This document shows, one piece after another, positions 57,850 to 64,000 of a stretch of DNA of 64,000 bases. Where the stretch lies: the NCBI GenBank assembly GCA_012845835.1, contig JABAKD010000020.1, forward strand, positions 19,637,606 to 19,701,605, written 5' to 3'. The position numbers were made by a program, and so were the translations under genes. The notes under the pieces are model-generated. The model was not told the DNA's origin. It saw nothing but the letters and a program-made list of their open reading frames with translations, and made no database searches. The stretch comes from Undaria pinnatifida (lineage: Eukaryota > Sar > Phaeophyceae > Laminariales > Alariaceae). Within the stretch, counting starts at the first letter, position 1, and each line of letters starts with the position of its first letter.

Positions 57850-58770
57850 TAAAAAATGAAAATACACTCCAGCTGTGAGATCGAAGATTTCGTCGAAACT
57901 CATCGTTGCAAGCTGTGTGTGATACTCCGATCGCGCGCATTACGAGTTGTGTGTCCTCACTAAGGATATAGGTCGGCGACTCCCCTTACAACTACAGTGT
58001 AGCTATCAGGGTCAACAGGATGATTTTAGTCAGTCTGTGCGCGGAAACTATGAAACCCGTTTCTGAGGGGGACAAAATCTGACAGCTGTGAAGGGAAATG
58101 TATCCTTTTATCAAGACTTAAGTGAATCTTGTAAGTCGAATAACCGGTGAGGGGGGTGGGGCGGAGTTTTGAAGGACGTGGGGGCCTGGTTTTGATCAAA
58201 AGCGAGCGGGTTTGGAGGGGGGGGGGGGGGGGGGGAAGGGGGCAATTTGTGCATGTAAGCTATAAATCCTTTCGAGGGGATAAATCTGACGGTTTTGGCA
58301 CCAGTATATTATTGGGGGCGGGGGGGGGGGTTGGGGCGGGGGGGGGGGGGGGCGTGTGGGGCAGCTCAATATGTGCCTGGAAACTATACATTATTTTGAG
58401 GGGATAAATGTGACGGTTTTGGAAATAATACATCAGTTTATCATGTATATCCTGGGGTAAGTCGTACAATCAGAGAGTAAAGAGAGGGTGGAGTGTTCGA
58501 GGGGGTGGGGTTGGGATGGGTTGGGGGGGAGGTAGGGGGTGTGGGGGCGGGGGGTGTGGGGGCGGGGGGGGGGGGGGAGGAAGGGCTTCAGGTGAGGGGT
58601 TTGTTATACATGTGGTGCTAGGTCTAGGCGATGGTGCGGGTGATGGGGAAGAAGGGGGCGTTCGAAGCGGGGGGGGGGGGGGGGGGGGACACAGCGGCAT
58701 GGATGGCTCTCGAAAGATAATGAGGTGATATCCTGTGCGTGAAGTGTTTATTAATGTGGCGGATTTCGAT
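57850..58770 (-). repeat. Family E long element, best preserved copy
   Basis: The core at 57858-57925 (reverse-strand peptide MSFDEIFDLTAGVYF) is followed by gatataggtcggcgactcccctta. Then come four or five ~110-200-bp units, each with ataaat(c/g)tgacggtttt or aaatctgacagctgtg, tatcctg...taagtcgtac, and poly-G tracts of 10-20 (58218, 58319, 58339, 58567, 58668). It is collinear in reverse with 24745-25345. Confidence 0.85.
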
Positions 58771-58958
58771 ATTTGTATCGAATAGGACGAGCCCACCATC
58801 CATTTCTACACAGCAGCACGTATTAATAGTAGTAGTAATAATAGAACGAAAAAAAAACAATGAAAACCACTCAATCACCGTTACAAGTATTCGTATCGAA
58901 TGGGACGAGTTCAGCATCCATCCACTTTCGCTCGTAGAATAGTACTCCGGAGTATTAC

Positions 58959-59338
58959 TGTTAAGGTATTAGTGGGGTGTCAGTCCGTTAGAACACTTGC
59001 AAAAAAAGGTTAACCAATAGCTTACCCAAACTAAGCCTTCTAACACTCTTCCCCCCTGAAACGGCGGGATAGCAGGTCGGCCGGACATACCTACGGACCT
59101 GTCAATACATCCAAGTCGTTTCATTTCCTGAGGATACCGGGGAGAGTATTTTTCAAGTTCGACATGGGGAAAGTCTGAAAAAGTTTATTATGGTGGATGT
59201 GGGATTTGAACCTACGACCCCAAAAACCCATGATCTGTCGACGACGCCATTTGTTGAGGTTATTCGTGGGGTATTAGTCCGTTTGACCACTTGCAAAAAA
59301 GGTTAACCACTAGCTTAACCAAACTAAGCCTTATAACA
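58959..59338 (-). mobile_element. TRIM (miniature LTR element), 380 bp, complete
   Basis: Minus-strand copy with 87-bp LTRs at 59338-59252 (5') and 59045-58959 (3'), both TGTTA...AACA. The primer-binding site TGGCGTCGTCGACAG begins two bases inside the 5' LTR end, and a purine tract abuts the 3' LTR. There is no gene inside. It is the clearest member of the family at 42349. Confidence 0.88.
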
Positions 59339-59998
59339 CTACTAAGAAGACTCTGCTCTTGTTGTTTTTGTTCTTGACGTCTTTTTTAGAAGCGCATAAA
59401 GATTAATTAACAGTTATACACTATTATTCACTCTATTATTATATGATTATTATACATGGTACAAACTTCCCCTCGTCCTTGGAGATGTGGTGGACTTGAA
59501 CCAACCAACCCTCGGGGGAAGGGTGTCTTAATTAACTTAAGTTGAAAGGGGGAGGGGAACTCTTGTACAAACTGAAGACAAAACAATTAGCCAAGCCACC
59601 CGCGCTGAAGTAACTCGACAAGTAACACGGACCAGCCTCAGACAAGTTTTTAGGTTAGACTACACCTCCTAGGACCTGGTATAACAACAACAACAACAAC
59701 AACAAGCAGCAGTACGGGGTTGAGGCTACACAACTGTAGTGTTGCAGCTGCAAGAAGCCTACATATTCTTGTCGTTTTTCTGTTGGACTTCGAACTTCGC
59801 CGAATGATTTTATCTTCACCTTTTAACTTTCATTTTCATTCATTATAATTCCGTTTTTGATTTTGTTGCGTCTGCCGAATTTCGTCTGTAATCCTTGAAT
59901 GATGAGCACCAAGACGGGACTGGCGACTGCCACCGCTATCATACTAATAATAGTATACTATGCTATTATACTACTACTAATGATATTATACTGTTAAC
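59339..59998. other. No gene recognised
   Basis: AT-rich DNA with an AAC microsatellite (59684-59704) and ctaata/tagtat words near 59940. Confidence 0.45.
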
Positions 59999-60063
59999 AA
60001 TACTATACCAATCTCCAGGCTTGAACAAAGTCCAGGTTCAAGCCGGGAGATTGGTATAGTATT
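59999..60063. repeat. 28-bp inverted repeat with 9-base loop
   Basis: aatactataccaatctcc... at 59999-60026 is repeated as its complement at 60036-60063 with one mismatch. The loop is aaagtccag. No T run follows, so it is not a simple terminator. Confidence 0.9.
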
Positions 60064-60134
60064 AAAGTTACGCTGCGGTCATTCTAAGCTGGTTAACAAA
60101 TGGTTACTTTTAGCCTTTACCCCGTTATGCCGTG

Positions 60135-61443
60135 TTATGCCCTCCCCCTGGCAGTAGGAATTTCGCCAACTCGCAGTCTCGCACTTTCGTCGACGAAAGA
60201 CTGTTCCAAAAAACCGCTCTGCGAAATAACAACACCACCAGCCCAAAAACAGAAAACTCTTAAAATCAGCAAACCAATACCCCACCTCGTCTTCGTAAGC
60301 AAAACGGACTAGACCACCGCCACAACCGTTTAACTACCATCAACACCAACAGCATCAGCAATTAGTGGTACACTGTTGTGTGAATGGAGGATGATATCGT
60401 TGCGTTCACCATCGATGCTGCAACCTCCATAAATATCGACAGCGTTCAGTAGGTTGCCTGAATCAGGTACATAAGTATCATATTAAATGGTAAACAACGA
60501 CAGCTAGCAGTAGTAGTAGCACTAGTGTTGTTTAGGTTGCCTGGTTTAGGTACAGCATCTATTAGTACGACAGGAACAATAATAGGACAGGAGAGGCGAC
60601 CCTGAGCAAAAGTGACGTCGCGGACACAGCGCACTTCTGTGGCAAGTCTTGAAAGTTTTGAAACGACAAGAAAACAAAAAAAAAAACTGTACTTTGCCAG
60701 CTCCACTTGCGTACAGCTCTAAAAAAGCTCTACGAAGCGGAACCACCCTGACGGATGACTTCGCGTGCCGCCCCCCCCCCACCTCCTTCCTGCCTTCCTT
60801 CATACCTGCTTGGACTCGCGGTCCATCAAGTTCTTCACGTACGACAAGCTACATGAATAAGGTCCCACACGCCAGAAGCGGGTCTGGACCCACGCACGGG
60901 TGGGCATATTGTACTGCAAATAGCACGCAGAACCTTAAAAAAGCAAAGAGAATCCAGCTGTAAATACCAGGTACGTCCTTTCTGGGTTCATTTGAGACAA
61001 ATCGAACGGGCGACATGTCAACAGTCAATACATGAATCAGTCCATGAGTCAATCCTCTTTATCCCTTATCCCGTGCCTTACTGTCATCGCTTCACAAGTA
61101 AGAACCGCATCCGTCCTTCAATACCGCCCGCCCTGTAATTACCACCTTACTTAGTAGTACTGTACCACGGAAAATCGCCTCCTCAGTCATTTAGCGCGAC
61201 CTGAAAGACGGCATATAACCATATTACAAACCCTATTACTATATTATAAATATAGCTATACCTCCTGATGTGATACCAAATCTATCGCAAAATTATCCTT
61301 CGGGTTAACCAAGGTATTGGCAATGCTCGGAACAGAAAAACAAGAGGTCAGTCCTGCTGCTGCCCCCTGGGCTGCGATACACGACCCAGAGCCAAAAACA
61401 CCAGCGATCGCCTGAGCGTCCTGGGTCATACCGTTGAAGCGAT
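60135..61443 (-). CDS. Tentative spliced gene, three exons, 3' end
   Basis: The last exon 60218-60135 (CGCAG| before, stop TAA) reads SGFLEQSFVDESARLRVGEI. The exon 60848-60806 (ATGTAG| before, CAG|GTATGA after) reads LSYVKNLMDRESKQ and joins it in phase 0. A third candidate, 61443-61262 (GAG|GTATAG donor), reads RFNGMTQDAQAIAGVFGSGS, then LVNPKDNFAIDLVSHQE. It ends phase 0 whereas the next exon needs phase 2, so an exon is missing or one call is wrong. Just upstream a related 11-residue unit, DRLNGLIEDA, ends at an in-frame stop. I recognise no family. It is either a real gene seen in pieces or a pseudogene. Confidence 0.35.
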
Positions 61444-61891
61444 CTTAGGCGTCCTCGATCAAACCGTTCAAGCGATCTTGTCGATTGATCCACCGCAAAT
61501 GCGCCCCGAATTCCCCGACTCTGTAGGCACAAACGGCACACGGGTCGACAGTCGGGGAGGAAGAGCGCCCACAGGGATGAGTTGTTGCGGGGCGAAAAAA
61601 AAGATTGCCTTTGGTCGACGGATATCGATACCGTAAGGCGGCGCGGGTAGCTGCCAAGGCAAAATCCGGAATGATGTTGATCGATACAAAAGATTACTGA
61701 GTATTGATATATAACATAGTCGACTACCTGGTACAACAAAGGAAAATTGGCGTTGATAGTGGAACATGGGGACAGGAACATAACTCGCGGACTGGGGAAC
61801 GAAAGACAAAGGTGGAAGCGTACGGATGTAGAATATGCTTTGAATAGATTGCGGTCGATCAAATATATCAGAATGATGTCATGCGGCTGCC

Positions 61892-62710
61892 GTGGCTGAT
61901 CGCGAATCAATCCAAAACAAATATGGAAATATGGTACCAGGCATCACACTGCTCAAGAGGAACGCATCTTCCACAACGAACACAAACCAACTCACAGCCG
62001 TGTACTTTACCCCCCTCCTCGCACCCGTCCTCTGCCGTGTGCAAACTCAGGGCGAATGCCGTTTCTATCTTGTTGCGGCGCGGCCGACGACCTGTTCCTT
62101 ACCACGTCTGATTGGGTGTGCCGCACACCAGCCGCACACCAGCAGCACACCAGCAGCACACCAGCAGAAGAAGCACTCCCGAACAATATCACGCAAAGCA
62201 ACACAGCCCCTCCAACAGATTTCAGAGTCAGCTTCTTCCAAAAACCAGGGGGCCACACCAAACGAAAACGACGGCGTTGGGTTGACCTCGATGAGGTCTT
62301 TCCATAGATATGTCACTACTCGGCGTTCGCGCTCTCCGCGTTATCAAGAAAAAAAACTGCTTGGGGAGCACGAGCGTGTGTTATCTTGCGTGTTGTACGG
62401 TATGATATGCCTCAACAAGAGTATTAATAGCAGTGCTGTAGTTGTAGTTGTAGTTGTAGTTGTAGTTGTAGTTGTAGTTGTAGTCACGCCTGCTACTATA
62501 GAGGGTATTATTAAGGTATTATTAAGGTATGCCACTCTTCGGCAAAATTATTTTGTGGATTTCGGGACTCCTCAACCCAATATCGGCGTAATTTCACCGT
62601 CATTTTTGCTATTTGCTTTTCTTTTGTATCTAGTTTGGGCCATGATAGTCTATTTCACCGCCATTTTCGTCATTTGTTCTTCTTTTGTACATATTCTAGG
62701 CCATGATTAG
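61892..62710 (+). CDS. Hypothetical 272-codon open frame
   Basis: The longest uninterrupted plus-strand frame outside the LINE. It has low-complexity stretches (THQ/SST around 62110-62170, a Val run made by a TAGTTG microsatellite at 62435-62485) and ends in a hydrophobic segment made by a 61-bp tandem duplication (62590-62710). No domain is recognisable. Its length is unusual for chance, but repeats that lack stops account for part of it. Confidence 0.2.
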   Translation: MADRESIQNKYGNMVPGITLLKRNASSTTNTNQLTAVYFTPLLAPVLCRVQTQGECRFYLVAARPTTCSLPRLIGCAAHQPHTSSTPAAHQQKKHSRTISRKATQPLQQISESASSKNQGATPNENDGVGLTSMRSFHRYVTTRRSRSPRYQEKKLLGEHERVLSCVLYGMICLNKSINSSAVVVVVVVVVVVVVVVVTPATIEGIIKVLLRYATLRQNYFVDFGTPQPNIGVISPSFLLFAFLLYLVWAMIVYFTAIFVICSSFVHILGHD

Positions 62711-63577
62711 GCCATCACAGTCTTACTCGGGTTGCACATGATTGTTCTCCAAATCACTTCTTGTGGGTGAGGTATAGAGGTCCTCATCAGCTCATCAGCT
62801 CATCAGGTTAAGAGCCTCCGAAACAAAAGACGGCCATGTCACCTCTACCGTACTACACTAATTAGCAGCATGTGTCCCAAACACACGCCAATACCCGTCT
62901 TCTCTTACGGTCTACCCGGTATTACACTGCTCTTGAGTCCTACCTGAGTATTTGTAGGAGTAAAAGTCCCAACCAGGCCCCATGCAGACCGCGCGCCGCC
63001 GGCCAGCTTCTGACCCACTGCATGAACAAAACCATGACCCCTGTGTTTATAGCGTAGCACCTGCAGCAGAGAGAACCAAAACATAGTTGGAAGGGATCAC
63101 GGGATCAGGGAGCACAAAGGTTATTCATTCGAAATGGAACAAAACCATTACCGCTGTATCTTATAGTATAGCACCTGCAGCAGAGAGAACAAAAAAAATA
63201 GGGCAGACGACAGAAAGCGGTATACCGCCACCATTCCGCGCCACCGTGCGGTACAGCAGAATACACCTAGGTTTTTGACCCCGATCCGCGACACTGATTG
63301 GTCAACTCAGCCTCGTACCGGTGTTTGACACCAACTCCTTGCGGTATATTGTACCGCGGCTTTTCAGCTCGGCCGTCACCGTTTCCTGACGCGACCCATA
63401 ACGCTTTCTGTCGCAAAATACACCACGCGGACCGACTTTGCCCCAGGCTCTTCTCGGCCCATAGCCTTTCAATTTCCGACCGAATCTCAACCATGGGCAC
63501 AACATCATGCAGCATCGATAGAACGACGCGCTTTCATATTCCATAGAATCATATTTAGGATTCCTTCAGAGATACGT
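62711..63577. other. No confident gene
   Basis: A ~57-bp direct repeat (aacaaaaccat...agcacctgcagcagagagaac) lies at 63025-63080 and 63137-63195. Overlapping minus frames at 63544-63267 (80-82 codons) have ordinary composition but no motif or splice evidence. Confidence 0.35.
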
Positions 63578-63875
63578 CTTTTTTTTCATACATCTACTTT
63601 CCAGCTTCTGGACAAGCCGTGGTCACAGGTGTTGTCCCTTCTTCCCCCTGGCTCTTGCCTTCAATTTTTATCGCGCATAGGGTTCAGCAATCCCACTGCT
63701 CGTCAATTTTTCATCGAGTGTTGCTAACTCACGCTCTCGCCCTTTCCGCAAATCAACCTGTGCACAAGAAAAAAGTCCTCACGAATATATACGAGTATGC
63801 ACTCGGGGGGATTCGAGCTCACGAAACTAATCTATACTAGGCTCGAAGATAACCTGATACGCCACCGGGGCGACC
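63578..63875 (-). mobile_element. tRNA-derived SINE-A, full-length copy
   Basis: Poly-T 63578-63586 (the 3' poly-A on the minus strand), then a body collinear with 15264-15568, ending in the tRNA-like head GGTCGCCCCGGTGGCGTATC. Box B reads GAGCTCGAATCCCC. Confidence 0.85.
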
Positions 63876-64000
63876 GGCAATATACCTACCCCGAACGAAT
63901 CTCACTTTTTTACACTTGGCAAACCCAGCTTCCTCGCCTCGGCAAAACGCGTCTAAGCTGGAGCATGCATCCCTACCTCTTGTGCCTTCGGCTAAAACAA
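63876..64000. other. No gene recognised at the window edge
   Basis: About 125 bases without repeat or coding signal. Confidence 0.4.

Overview
This is eukaryotic nuclear DNA. Genes are broken into short exons with GT-AG (once GC-AG) introns, there are no bacterial-style operons, and most of the 64 kb is introns and intergenic DNA packed with transposable elements and simple repeats. A gene for a sedoheptulose-7-phosphate cyclase (sunscreen-type cyclitol pathway) and very repeat-rich introns of 0.8-5.7 kb suggest a large-genome protist, most likely an alga. I cannot name the genus from sequence alone.

Layout. 0.4-1.5 kb: a ~560-bp tandem repeat. 1.9-9.4 kb (minus): a coiled-coil protein gene whose nine supported exons are all phase 0. 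10.9-12.8 kb: a hAT-like transposon remnant with a BED-type zinc finger, next to a 3' A-rich retroposon. 14.3-15.9 kb: two tRNA-derived SINEs and a GGTGTT minisatellite. 16.1-19.1 kb: a TIR element directly followed by a three-exon thioredoxin gene (plus). 19.1-20.1 kb: two mariner-type MITEs. 21.4-22.2 kb (minus): a predicted two-exon small secreted protein. 22.8-30.5 kb: repeats with no convincing gene.

30.5-45.1 kb (minus) holds the best gene of the window: a complete seven-exon, 416-residue sedoheptulose-7-phosphate cyclase of the 2-epi-5-epi-valiolone synthase (EEVS) type. All splice phases agree and the catalytic set is intact. Its introns carry LINE pieces, a TIR element, miniature LTR elements (TRIMs) and several copies of a short repeat with a conserved peptide frame.

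45.2-50.9 kb: repeats with poly-G tracts and tandem duplications. 51.0-51.7 kb (minus): two phase-compatible exons of an unidentified gene. 52.4-54.8 kb: nested SINEs, one with a clear target-site duplication. 54.8-56.0 kb: a LINE endonuclease/reverse-transcriptase fragment meeting a possible antisense Gag start. 57.5-59.3 kb: TRIMs and a poly-G element. 60.0-61.4 kb: a 28-bp hairpin and a tentative minus-strand gene. 63.6-63.9 kb: another SINE.

The genes do not form an obvious pathway cluster. The thioredoxin, the coiled-coil protein and the cyclase look like independent loci. No O-methyltransferase, ATP-grasp or other sunscreen-pathway partner was seen beside the cyclase.
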